A stretch of 64,000 nt of DNA from Metellina segmentata. Its lineage: Eukaryota; Arthropoda; Arachnida; Araneae; Tetragnathidae. Below are positions 1 through 10,884 of this stretch, piece after piece (positions within the stretch are counted from its first letter, which is position 1; each line of letters starts with the position of its first letter). Made by a program: the position numbers and the translations under genes. Location: NCBI GenBank assembly GCA_947359465.1, contig OX375872.1, forward strand, positions 5,585,741 to 5,649,740, read 5' to 3'. The notes under the pieces are model-generated. The model saw nothing but the letters and a program-made list of their open reading frames with translations. It had not been told where the DNA came from and made no database searches.

Positions 1-480
1 TTCCGGAACAGTGTATACTGGTGGGGGGCCCTACACGAAATCGCTTTATGCAATCTCCTGCAAAGTGGCTCTGCAGAGCTCGGTTGTAGCAAGCCGCTGT
101 GGGTCGTGGTGGTGGTAGCACTCTATGGGTTTGGCTAGGTAGATGAGGAACCCATCGTCTTGGTCTCCAAGGTAGAAGAGGTTGTGGTCTCCAACTCCAT
201 GGTTGCTGTAATCCAGCCCTTGGTGGGAAGGCAGGGGTCGGTAGTCTCTAAGGTGAGGAACTCCAAGAACATCGACTCTTTCCGCCTGCGACCTTTGTGG
301 CCAGGTTTCCGAAGCGAGGTAGACGAAGCAGTATAAATAATTACATAGCGGAACTCAGAGCACTTGCAATCAATTGTGACTATGATAATAATCTGTTGAA
401 TATTAAGCGGCTTAAAAGATAAGCTAATTTCAGATAGGTTATTTGAAGAGGACAATATCGAGGTCTAGAGAAAACTTTGC
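1..480. other. Unassigned leading segment
   Basis: The first about 330 bases are clearly richer in G and C than the following sequence and hold runs of GTGGT and CCAAGG type. No reading frame in it resembles a family I know. It could be the leader or LTR of the gypsy relic that begins near 600, but nothing in the sequence proves that. Confidence 0.3.
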
Positions 481-599
481 AAATTGGTTTAGCTATGGAA
501 AAGGCAATTAGAGGAGCAAATGATGTTATGTTCTTCTAGAATCAATGTAATAAATGTAGGTAAAAAAATACAATACTCATTACATGAAAACAAACAAAA

Positions 600-770
600 A
601 ACAAAATTTTGCGGTGTACAGGTACAAACCATAATAAACAAAACCGTAAATTTATTTCTAGTAACTGCAATTTTTGTTCGAAGTTCGGGCAATCCAAAAG
701 GTATGTTTTTCAGCAAAGAAAGAAAATGCCACATCTGTAAAACAAAAACAGGTAAATTTAAATTAGGTTA
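600..770 (+). pseudogene. Gypsy-type gag zinc-knuckle fragment
   Basis: Reading from about 609 gives a cysteine/histidine block beginning CTGTNH and continuing with NCNFCSKFGQSKR, the pattern of a retroelement nucleocapsid with paired CCHC knuckles. The second knuckle's histidine appears replaced by Gln and its last cysteine is not seen. The frame closes at about 743. It precedes a protease and RT fragment on the same strand, the order expected of gag-pol. In a live element this protein would bind the RNA genome; here it is a degraded remnant. The assignment rests on motif spacing and neighbours. Confidence 0.5.
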
Positions 771-854
771 AATTAGGCAAAACCAAAACCAAGTTCCGTT
801 GTATGAATTGAATTCTGATGAATGTACATTGCGTGAGGAAAAACCGAAACGACC

Positions 855-1690
855 CCCAATAATGATCAGTTTAAAAATTGAGAGTAAAAATTGTGTTATG
901 TAATTAGATACGGGCAAGCGGTAAGCGTAATGAGTATAAGAAACTTCAGGGAAATTTCAACTAAGAGAATTCAATCTACTAACTTAGTTTTTCGAACTTA
1001 TAAAGGTGACTCATTGGTACCCATGGGATATGTCACTGTAAAAGTAGAATATAAAAATCAAATTTTTAATTTAAACTTGTATATTGTAAAGGAAAATTTG
1101 GATTCAATTCGAGGTCGCAAATGGCTTTATAAGATAAATCTCGATTGTAATGCGATAAAAACATTAAAAGTGGAAACTAAACTAAACTTAAATAAACATT
1201 GTGAGGAATATAAAGAAATTTTTGATAACAAATTTGGGGAAATAAACGACCATGAAGTTAAATTGGAGCTGAAATCAGATGTCAAACCAATGTTTTGTAG
1301 GTTTAGAACATTACCCTTTGCTCTAAAAAGTCGAATCGAAAGACTAGAAAAAGAGGGCATTATAGACGGTGTTAAGGTATTTATGAATAATGCGAGAATC
1401 ACCAGAGTTGACGAAAGTTCACATTGTAAAGCTTTGGAAATATTTTCAAAAAGTGTAAAGAACATGGCCTAAAACTCAATTTAAGTAAAAGTGAGTTTTC
1501 TCAAAATGAGATGAATTTTTTGGGACATAAAACTGATTCTGATGAATTACACAAAACTGATGAAAACATTTCTGCTATTGTTAAGGCCCCGGCACATAAG
1601 ATGTACAGGAGGTAAATAGTTTTTCGGGATTTGTAAATTTTTATTTTAAATTTCTGGAAGTGAATGATTTCTCTCTTACTTCTCAAGTTA
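855..1690 (+). pseudogene. Ty3/gypsy protease and reverse-transcriptase relic
   Basis: A retropepsin active-site LDTG is read at 904-915, directly after an in-frame stop (TAA at 901). The downstream AVSVMS part lies in another frame, so a frameshift falls just behind the catalytic motif. The frame from 891 (193 aa) then runs into the start of a gypsy RT: PFALKSRIERLEKEGIIDGV is the usual N-terminal fingers segment. Most of the palm, including the YxDD box, is deleted. After the stop at 1470 the text resumes as LNLSKSEFSQNEMNFLGHK, the thumb/connection segment of the same family. This is a dead copy with an internal deletion; LTRs were not identified. Confidence 0.75.
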
Positions 1691-4637
1691 TCGATATATT
1701 ACGAGAATGCTGGACGGATATTGTCATTTCTGTCTAACTCTCAAAGGCCTAAGCATGATCGGTTGTTGTTAATTTGAGTGTCGAATTCACTATCTTTGGA
1801 ACTCTGAAGTAATGATGCTTACAAATTTGAAGCATTTTTAAAAACCTGAAGTAACATAAGAAGCTTATACGTTTTTCTTAAAAGAGTACTGTTATTTACA
1901 CTTTGGATCCCACTTTGTGTTCAATAGCTTTGATCGAAAAAAGGTTGCATAAGAAACTGAACTTGTGGACTGAAGTTATGTTCCCCACTACAGATCGCTC
2001 AGAGGATTAACAAATAGTCTATTTAGTCTACACTGGCCTGAAATGTTAAAGCCATTGTAGACCATTGTCTATTTGAAAATGCTCATCCGGACAAAGCTCG
2101 TAAATGTTAGAAGATTCTATTCCAAATGAACCATTTAAAATCGAACTCTCCTCGAATTAATAATGATAGTGCTGCAACTGATCAAAATAAAAGCAGCTTT
2201 TCCAAAAGGGTTATTTATATAAAAGTATCATTAATTGATAGCTTTTATTATTCACATTAATGTCTTTGAATAATGCATTTGTGCAATACAGCCTTTTTAG
2301 GTAAATCACAAAAACGTTCAACATATTTTCTTATGAGATTGCTTATACGCATGCCTTGTGCAAAACTCATTTCCTGATTTAGCGTTCAGCACAATGCAAA
2401 TTCTGCTTTTCGTTTGGCTTCATTTTAAATATTTGACAAAAGCACCATTGTTTCTCAAGTTTTCAATTTGTTTTCTTTTTAACTTTGATAATTGTCGTTT
2501 TCTTCAGAAGCATTTCCAAACGGTAATGACAGATTGAATTTGCTCTGCTTCGAACGATGCGTAAAAAGAGGGTGGTTTGATTGAATTCCTCAGCTACAAA
2601 TAAAGAAAGCTCTCATATCACAAGATAACAATTTACGACAAAAAGATGCGTTGTTTTGAAACAAAAATACCCCACAAGTCATCCTACAAACCATATTAAC
2701 TAACAAAACATTTCGATCCTGTGTCAATACACCCGGCCATAGAATATTGTATCAGAAAAGTCATAAATTAGAGTCCTTATGCTGTAGTTCGAGATCAGGA
2801 AAATGAGGAGAATGCAAAAGGACCACATGTTCTATTAGAAGTATAAGGCAAGGGTCGGTGCTGCATTATTTATCCATTAATTAACTTATCCATTATTATC
2901 ACTAGAGACTGAAGGGATTGGCTGAAAAATCAAGGACGTTTAAATAGAAACTGACTAAGCTAAAAAAATCGTCTTTATCATTTATATATTTTTGCCATCA
3001 AATGTTTCCGAATTTTAATATTTTTGATGCGTATTTTTCGCGTACATTTGAAAATAATTCATACGCAAGTAAAAATGATGAATTTTCAAAAAGGAAGAGG
3101 AGATGACATTTTTTACCGGAAACAAGCACACATCCGCCTTCGATGGTGTGTAGCCCGACAAATTGTTTCCTTTCAACGTGCCTCTATTTGATTTCGAAGA
3201 CTAGGAAGTTTTCTGCTATTTTTTATTCCAAGATATATTTTTACAATTAGTTCTTTTTAAAACTGGGAAAACGATTGGATATAGTAAAAATTTCAGAAAT
3301 ATTACTCCAAAAATACTAAGGTGAAAATAAGAAATCTATTTCTCAATATCCAACAATGCTGGTGTGTAAAATACATTCCCTTTCCCCGAAATTTTTCTCT
3401 CCCCTTGCAGATACCTAGTACAAATTAATACTCAAAACGAGTATGAAAATGGCGAACTATGGACATCAGTGAGGAATTTTCAAGTCCGTATTACTCTACA
3501 ATTTATTAACAAACATTTTTTTTATGTTTAAAAACTATAAAAAAAAATTTCGAATGAAATAAAATAAAAAACCGCTCTCTCTCTCTTGCATTCATATTAA
3601 CTTCCTGCAAACAATAAATGAATCTTTGTAAATGAATTTAAGAAAAGTATATTTTGGTACATAAAAAAACGTGCTGAGAAAAAAGAAAAAAAAAACTTCT
3701 CAATTCACTCGCTCCTAGTAGAGCTTCATCTTATTACATTGCCATTAAAGAACAGAATTGACCTAATGTAAAAAATAATGTTTTATTTTTTGCCATGTGT
3801 ATTTTTTATTTGGTTGAGATTAAAATTAACCGCAATATGCAAATTTGTAGCCAATTGTTGTAAAAATAACTTTTACTTGGAGAACACAACGAAAATTGTA
3901 GTCATATAAAAGTCTGAATCGATTCCTATAAAAAAAAATCTCCCTGTTGTAATACATATTTTTCGTAAATTTATTTCTTGATATTTCATGCTAAAAACTA
4001 TTTGAAATGATTTAGTTGGAGTTGTACAAGTTTTATAACAATTTTAACTCGAATCATAAGAAATGTGATGGGAATATTATTGAGGAGATATAATAAACAA
4101 TGTAGGAAAACCAATTTAACACTAGGAGCTCAAAATTTGATGTGCTACCAATAGTTGAAGCAAGACTTAAAACTTTATAAATTTTGGAATAAAGTTTTGG
4201 CCTCTATTTTAGTCCTGCTTTTGGTTTGGTTTGTGCGGAATATTCGAATGTTATTCTATTTGGAATTGTGTCTTTGAACTCCATCTACTATGAATGGAAA
4301 TACGCTTTCTGTATATTAGGGCGACTTACCTTTCACGTTATAAACTCATCTACCTGTATAAGAGTAAAAATTAAAACATTAATAAAAATGCTAATGAAAT
4401 TTAACTTTATTTTTTGGCCAGCTAATAGGTTATAATAGCGAAAAATACTTTAACAAAATTATAAACAAACAAAAATATTACCTTTCAAATAAAAATAGAC
4501 ATTTTATAATTAGAAATACAAAACAACAGTATTTACTCAGAAAATATAGTCTAATAAAAAAAAAATTCTAAAGCATAAATGTCCTGAAACGAAAAGTATA
4601 TAAATCAGTCCTTCTACATAGACTACCTAATAATTAA
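1691..4637. other. AT-rich stretch, nothing recognised
   Basis: Nearly 3 kb of AT-rich sequence without a reading frame, RNA gene or repeat structure that I can assign. A short CT run lies near 3575-3590 and poly-A/T runs are common. A 69-codon frame at 4226-4435 has no family resemblance and is treated as chance. Confidence 0.5.
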
Positions 4638-5340
4638 CTATAAAATAACTTTTCTGGCCTTCTGAGAAGCAAATTCGTCAATAATTTCAGTGAAATCAAT
4701 TTTTTCAGAGATTTCGGATTCAATAGAGATGATGGCCAAATCTGAAAGCCTTTCTTGTGTCAGATCATTTCTCAAGTAATTTTTAATAATTTTTAATTTA
4801 CTGAAACTTCTTTCACCTGAAGCCACAGAAGCAGGTAAGATTAAAAAAATTCTTATTGCTAGAGCAAAATTTGGAAAAAAAAGGAATGAGATCATTTTTG
4901 ACTATAATTTCTAATATCTCAATTGACTGTTTTTTACCTGGAAAAATAGCTTTGAATGAAGTTATTTCATTAAAGAGTTGTATACTATCTATATCTTTCA
5001 CAATACTTCCTTCCTCCTGTACCTGTAACTTAATATCTAAGTCCATGCAGGCTTTCATGATATCATCATCAGAAATGTTGTGAAACTCATACAGAAAGCA
5101 GAATATTGAATGGCACTCAGGTAATAAGGTAAATCTTTCATTTACCGAAGAGATTGCGTGATCAAAAATTGCAAAATAGGAAGCAGTCTTGAATTGCTGG
5201 AAGAGATTTGAAACTGGTTCATCACTGCCCTCGCAATCAAATAAACGGACATTTTTCCTGAGCTTCGAGATGGGAAATTCGGGATCAATACCTAAATCTC
5301 TAGCAAGTGTTGTCTATAAATTAAAGATAATTCCAGCTCC
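4638..5340 (-). pseudogene. hAT transposase C-terminal part (ZMYM1-like relic)
   Basis: On the minus strand the segment ends in the hAT dimerisation domain: LPASVASGERSFSKLKIIKN followed by NDLTQERLSDLAIISIE is the hallmark of ZMYM1-like hAT proteins. Upstream in another frame (about 4813-5340) come ARDLGIDPEFPISKLRKNVR and an acidic to helical part that fits the same family. A frameshift near 4860 joins the two. hAT proteins cut and paste their element; this copy cannot because of the frameshift and the insertion on its 5' side. The matching upstream half lies at 7430-8350, so this is the distal piece of one gene split by a Tc1 element. Confidence 0.85.
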
Positions 5341-6341
5341 GGCAAATAAAGGTTCAGAAACAAAACAAACGTGACTTATTCATAAAGCCCATTTATTAAA
5401 CAAAAGATAAAGAACAAATAAGATGGTATATGTATAATACCATTCATAAAAACTACGATTTTTGCTCACTGGAGCAATTACAAAAAATATCGACCTTACA
5501 GAAACTTAGCATGACACGGTTGGTATGATGGTTAATACATTCTATGTCTCCCTGACAATGAAATATAGTCCGTACAACGCTTAGGCATACTGAGGATCAA
5601 ATTATCGAGTTGATCTGAGGGAAGATCACTCCACCCAGCAAGCAATACTCTCCGAAGTAAAAGTACACATGTAGGAGGTGGTTGACGTGCTGCAACTCGT
5701 TGGCCAAGATTGTCCCACACGTGCTCTATCGGATTCAAGTCAAGTGAGTATGCTGCCTATTCCATACGGGTGATATCCTCAGATTCAAGGCATTCGTTTG
5801 CAATGTTTGCACGGTGAGGACGGGCGTTGTCATCCATAAACACAAATTCTGCGCCCATGGCACCCCTAAACAAACGTACATGTTGTTCCAGAATGATGTC
5901 CCGATAAATTTGGATTATCATGGTTCCGATTTCAACATGTAGATCTGTTCTGGAGCCCAGTATAATTGCGCCCCAAACGAGCAATCCTGCACCACCGTAA
6001 CGGTGTCGTTCAATGATGTTGTCTTGGTGGTAGCGGGTACCTGGCGTTCTCCATATGAACGTCAGCCGTGAATCCGACTGTAAGCTAAACCTGGACTCGT
6101 CGAAAAACATCACACAAGCCCACTGTGACGATGTCCACATTGCATGTTCTCTACTCCGGGCTGACCACTGGCGACAGTGAGTTGCCGTGAGCGGAACACA
6201 TCTGACAGGTCTGTGAGCATATAGACCAACATGTCCCAAACGTCTGTAAACCTTTTGCCTTGAAACTGTCGTACCCGTGGCTGAAGATAGCTGACGACAA
6301 AGGTCGGATGCTGTTCTCCGTCTGATTCTTTTTGCAGGTAC

Positions 6342-6981
6342 AGTAGAACTCCAATTATCCGAATCAATTGGGACCGGACCCCATTCGGATAATTGAATTT
6401 CTTTTGTAAAAAGGGTCTAGTATGTATTTTTATTAATTACTGTATGTATGTATGTTGAAAATGGGAGAAAAAAACTGTTTTTAAAGAAAAAGAGCTTTTA
6501 ATTAATTAAATGAAAAGGCAACACTTTTACATGTTAAACGTACTTACAAATGCTGTACATTAGTACAGTATGTATGTACCGTACTGTAAATGAAAGTTAT
6601 TGCTAGCTGAACATCTCGGTCAAAGTAAGCTGTTTGATTGTCTTCATCCATTTTCGGACAGCCAAGTCGCGCATCCGCTGGACAGTGAGAAGTTGCATGT
6701 GGTCACACTCGGGCTGACGCCCCATTCACTTCAACGCTGTTTCAATGCCGGAAAATGCTTCTCTAGCAGATGGTCCCGTGTCTGCTTCAACTTCGACATT
6801 AAGGTCATCTTCTTCCTCGACACTTTCTTCTCTCACATTTTCAATAAGTTCACCATCATTTAGAATTTGAAACCCAGAATCATTATTTTGCGAATCGCAG
6901 TACGTTTCCGTCTTAATTTTTTTTTCTAAAATTCTAAAAGTGATTCGGACAGTCGGAGTGCAGATAATTAAAGTTCTACTG
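6342..6981 (-). mobile_element. Tigger/pogo-like 640-bp element with TA duplication
   Basis: The left end CAGTAGAACTCCAATTATC and the reverse complement of the right end, CAGTAGAACTTTAATTATC, match at 17 of 19 bases. Both ends are flanked by TA (6340-6341 and 6982-6983), the target duplication of the Tc1/mariner/pogo group. CAGTAGAAC followed by ATTATCCG-type text is typical of Tigger ends. It sits inside the Tc1 transposase coding sequence, so it is younger than that element. Confidence 0.88.
6595..6940 (-). pseudogene. Tigger-like transposase C-terminal remnant
   Basis: Inside the 640-bp element the minus strand reads an acidic linker (EESVEEEDDLNVEVEAD), then FSGIETALK, a stop, then MGRQPECDHMQLLTVQRMRD and a tail ending LTEMFS. 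This is the acidic region plus C-terminus of pogo/Tigger transposases. The stop is a TGA where TGG (Trp) would fit the family. The DNA-binding and catalytic domains are absent, so the copy is an internal-deletion derivative that kept its 3' coding end. Confidence 0.8.
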
Positions 6982-7429
6982 TACTGCCAAATACCGGTCG
7001 TCATTTGGCGTTGTAACTCGGAGGCGACCTGTACTGTAACGTCTACTGACATTTCTATCATTTTGGAATCGTTGCCAAGGCCTAGATATGACACTTTGGT
7101 CGATTCCAAGTTTCATTGAAACTTCCGTCTGAGTACGCTCACATTCCAGGCGGACGATAATTCTACCACGTAAAAAATCCTCGACATGCGTCCTCTGTGC
7201 CATAACTATTCGGTTGTGGCACTGAGCGGCTTACAGAACGCTTGTGAACAATTTTACTACTTTGCTACTATTCCTTATATACACCTCTCTTACACTCTCG
7301 TCATTGTGACGTACTATCGACGTCATATGATGGTTTCCTGTAATTTGGGTATTATTCTAGAAGATTAGTGCGAAAATTCTACAGGTGAAATTTTTACTTT
7401 AGAGTTCGATTTCCGGGTGATTCTGAATT

Positions 7430-8350
7430 ATCCTTAATTTATGGACATGAATGTATTTTAAAATTATCGTCAGATCTTTGGGAAACTAAATATTTTTTAA
7501 GATTATCTAAGCCTTCAATGCATTCCGCGATGTTTAATTTAGGATTTTGAAGCATTTTACACAATACATCATTTCTTGATAATAAATCATGCCAAATTAA
7601 AATTGAACACAAAAATTAAATATTTCAAGACTTTTAATTATTGATTCAGCACCCATTTTTGTTTTCGTGTCTCTGGTGGTATCTTCAATTAAGGCATTTA
7701 ATTCGGTAATAATGTTTTTTAGGTCTTGTTTTAGAGGTCTAATAGCATTGATATGACTTTCCCACCTTGTTTCACTTAACGGTTTTAAAGTTACTCTTCA
7801 CGTGTTTTTTAAATAAATCCCATCGATGGGGACGCAGAAAAGTAATTATATACCTCTTGTACCATATAAAAAAACAGAAATTTCACCACTGGAGCTGGCA
7901 GCGTCATCAACAACGAGATTTAATATATGAGCCACACACGGCGCGTATAATGCTCTAGGATTGATATTGAGAATCCGTTTCTTAAGCCCTATATTTTCCC
8001 CCTTCATGTTTGATCCATTGTCGTAGCCCTGACCCCGTATATCGAGCTTCAGACTAGGTAATAGCTTCTCTAATAGAAAATTGTACAGACCTTCTCCAGT
8101 AGTAATAGTTACTGGAAAAAATCCTAGAAAAAATTCTAAAATATCTACCTTACCATCAGTAGTGTTCACACATATAATTACAAACGTTATTTGTTGTGTG
8201 TTAACAACATCCTAAAGGCGATAGGTTAACGCTTCAACGGCCTTTTTTTTACCTTTTCCCATTGATTTTTGTACTCGTTGTGTACAAGAATCTCAAATTC
8301 ACAGTTGAATCGTAATTCAAACCTCCATCATTTATTCTCTTATATACCTC
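7430..8350 (-). pseudogene. hAT transposase N-proximal and central part (ZMYM1-like relic)
   Basis: The minus strand reads, from about 8340 down: NEYKNQWEKVKKKAVEALTY, a stop, DVVNTQQITFVIICVNTTDG, then ILEFFLGFFPVTITTGEGL, IRGQGYDNGSNMKG and CVAHILNLVVDDAASSS (the catalytic-core region). After a frame change it continues LKPLSETRWESHINAIRPLK and LLSRNDVLCKMLQNP up to about 7450. These are successive blocks of ZMYM1-like hAT transposases in correct order, so this is the front part of the gene whose end lies at 4638-5340. Stops near 8216, 7590 and 7450 and several frame changes make it a pseudogene. Confidence 0.85.
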
Positions 8351-8479
8351 AGACATACTTATTTAATCCCACAGCTAAATTTTCGAAAAGAACGGAACAT
8401 TGAAAAGCGACGGTAAAACCAAGAGCATGTGTTTTAAACGGAGCGATCAAAAAAAGTAAAAACGCACGTGGTCACTAAA

Positions 8480-9350
8480 GCTTCGGTTTCCTAAGAAAGC
8501 GTAGCCGTGATCTAGCGACCATGATGTATCGGTGGGTGACGTCACTAAAACGTTGTTTATACTAACACATGGTGTTGGTTTCCTAGAGAGCGTTGTTTGT
8601 GAGCGTAACGAAAATTATCGGAGCCGCCATTTCCATGACTGTCGTCATAGCGGTCTCAAACAGTTGGATAACGTTTTTTCTCTTGTAGCGGCCAGATTTC
8701 ATTTCCTGCTCCAAACGATTCGAGCAAAGAGGAGAAAAATAAATAAACATTTTTGACTGCCATTGATTAATTCCTTTTTGTAAAATAGGGATCGTTAAAC
8801 ACAGAATGAAAATTTGAACGGATTTGAAATCTGCGGAAAATTTGACACCAGATCGATACCTTAAATGTGATTTTCTTTAAATAAATAATTAAATATTTAA
8901 TAAATAATTAAATATTTAATAAATAATTAAATATTTAATAAATAATTAAATATTTAATTAATGATTAAATATTTAATACATAATTAAATATTTAATAAAT
9001 AATTAAATATTTAATAAATAATTAAATAATCAAATGGTATATAATTGGATAATAAAGCAGTTTTTGATATCGATCTGGCGTAGAAATTTACGCTGATTTG
9101 AAATCTGTTGAAATTTTCACTCTACCTTCAACAATCCCGAAGTTAGAAACTTTGGACTAGATAATAAAAAACCACTTTGTTTTGTTTCTCGAATAAAATA
9201 AACCACTACAGCCGTCTGTATTGTCCATTCTCCAACGTATTCTGTCCGTCTAAGTTGACAACTCAGGATTCTTGTTTAGACGGCCGTCTAGTTATGCCCG
9301 CGGCATCATGACGTATCACGGCTGCTAGATAACGGCTCCACTTTCTTAAG
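8480..9350 (+). repeat. Palindrome repeat, copy A
   Basis: First of three related repeats. It starts with CTTCGGTTTCCTAAGAAAGC and ends with a related inverted sequence GGCTCCACTTTCTTAAG. Inside, a module containing GATTTGAAATCTGCGG and TCGATC lies near both ends in opposite orientation. A frame of 74 codons at 8532-8756 is shared with the other copies but shows no sign of coding constraint. Copy A alone carries an expanded AT minisatellite at its centre. Confidence 0.85.
8876..9029. repeat. AT minisatellite (AATAATTAAATATTTAAT type)
   Basis: A 17-18 bp unit built on AATAATTAAATATTTAAT is repeated about eight times with few changes. It lies at the middle of palindrome copy A. Copies B and C have only a short related AT stretch at the same place, so the array expanded in copy A. 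Confidence 0.9.
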
Positions 9351-10120
9351 CTTCGGTTTCCTAAGAAAGTGGAGCCGTTATCTAACAGCCGTGATACGTC
9401 ATGATACCACGGTTATAACTAGAAGGCCATCTAAACAAGAATCCACAGGTGTCAATTTAGGCGGACAGAATACGTTGGAGAATGGGCAAAACAGACGGCT
9501 GTCGTGGTTTATTTTATTCGAGAAACAAAACAAACTGGTTTTTTATTCTCTAGTCCAAAGTTTCTAACTTCGGGATCGTTGAAGGTAGAGTGAAAATTTC
9601 AACAGATTTCAAATCAGCGTAAATTTCTACGCCAGATCGATATCAAAAACAGTTTTATTATTCAATTATTTACCATTTGATTATTTATAATTATTTATTG
9701 AATAATTAATTATTTATTTAAAGAAAATCACATTTAAGGTATCGATCTGGTGTCAAATTTTCCGCAGATTTCAAATCCGTTGAAATTTTTATTCTGTGTT
9801 TAACGATCCCGATTTTACAAAAACGAATTAATCAATGGCAGTCAAAAATGTTTATTCATTTTTCTCCTCTTCGCTCGAATCGTTTGGAGCAGGAAATGAA
9901 ATATGGCCGCTTCAAGAGAAAAAACGTTATCCAACTGTTTGAGACCGCTATGACGACAGTCATGGAAATGGCGGCTCCGATAATTGTCGTTACGCTCACA
10001 AACAACGCTCTCTAGGAAACCAACACGATCTGTTAGTATAAATAACGTTTTAGTGACGTAACCCACCGATGCATCACGGCAGCTAGATCACGGCTACGCT
10101 TTCTTAGGAAACCGAAGCTT
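9351..10120 (-). repeat. Palindrome repeat, copy B (inverted)
   Basis: Inverted relative to copies A and C. It begins directly after A with CTTCGGTTTCCTAAGAAAGT and ends TAGGAAACCGAAGCTT. The junction with A is an almost spacer-free palindrome centred near 9350; the junction with C is a second one near 10125. Long stretches are nearly identical to A and C, including the 74-codon frame on the minus strand at 9842-10066. Confidence 0.85.
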
Positions 10121-10130
10121 TAGGAAACCG

Positions 10131-10878
10131 AAGCTTAAGAAAGCGTAGCCGTGATTTAGCAACCGTGATGTAGCTGTGGGTGACATCACTAAAACGTTGT
10201 TTATACAAACAGATCGTGTTGGTTTCCTAGAGAGCGTTGTTTGTGAGCGTAGAGAAAATTATCGGAGCCGTCATTTTCGTAACTGTCGTCATAGCGGTCT
10301 CAAACAGTTGGATAACGTTTTTTCTCTTGAAGCGGCCAGATTTCATTTCCTGCTCCGAACGATTCGAGTGGAGGGATGCAAAAGAAACAAACATTTTTGA
10401 CTGCCATTAATTAGTTCGTTTTTGTAAAATCGGGATCGTTAAACACAGAATGAAAATTTCAACGGATTTGAAATCTGCGGAATATTTTACAACGGAATGG
10501 TACAGCAAATGTGATTTTTTTAAAAATAAATAATTAATTATTTAAATTAATCAAATGGTAAATAATTGAATAATTGTTTTTTGTATCGATCTGGCGTAGA
10601 ATTTTACGCTGATTTGAAATCCGTTGAAATTTTTACTCTATCTTCAACGATCCCGAAGTTAGGAACTTTGAACTAGAAAATAAAAAAGCCAATTTGTTTT
10701 GTTTCTCGAATTAAATAAACCACGACAGCAGTCTGTGTTGCCCATTCTCCACAGTATTCTGTCCGTCTAAGTTGACACCTCTGGATTCTGCATAGACGGC
10801 CGTCTAGTTATGCCCGCGGCATCATGACGTATCACGGCTGTTAGATAACGGCTCCATTTTCTTAGGAAACCGAAGCTT
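10131..10878 (+). repeat. Palindrome repeat, copy C
   Basis: Third copy, same orientation as A. It runs from AAGCTTAAGAAAGCGTAGCC to TTAGGAAACCGAAGCTT. Its right end is complete (TAGGAAACCGAAGCTT), whereas the A right end lacks that terminal segment, which shows that the A/B junction shares one terminus between two copies. Confidence 0.85.
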
Positions 10879-10884
10879 AAGGGA

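Larger units (their letters stand above)
5532..7203 (-). pseudogene. Tc1-like transposase, split and frameshifted
   Basis: The product would be a DD34E cut-and-paste transposase. From 7203 downward the helix-turn-helix part reads MAQRTHVEDFLRGRIIVRLE and is cut after YLAVQ at the Tigger-like insertion. Coding resumes at about 6340. The catalytic domain (5757-6239) shows FFDESRFSL (first Asp), MDDNARPHR (second Asp) and, after a stop near 5757, SLDLNPIEHVWD holding the Glu. Residues LLVWGAIILGSRTDLHVEIG form the usual middle part. At least two frameshifts, the stop near 5757 and the insertion disable it. It resembles the transposase at 48709-49631 more than the others here. Confidence 0.85.
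5380..7440 (-). mobile_element. Tc1-like element inserted in the hAT relic (limits approximate)
   Basis: This block separates two collinear halves of one minus-strand hAT relic and carries a Tc1 transposase on the same strand. I could not find convincing terminal inverted repeats, so both limits are given only as where hAT coding stops and resumes. It contains a smaller Tigger-like element at 6342-6981. Confidence 0.7.

Noticed and set aside
135..455. 106-codon minus-strand frame
   Set aside because: No recognisable domain; composition follows the local GC-rich repeats.
8532..10400. A 74-codon frame kept open in all three palindrome copies
   Set aside because: Comparing copies A and B by eye gives about seven amino-acid-changing and two silent differences, which does not suggest selection for a protein; the frames also start at GTG and resemble no family.
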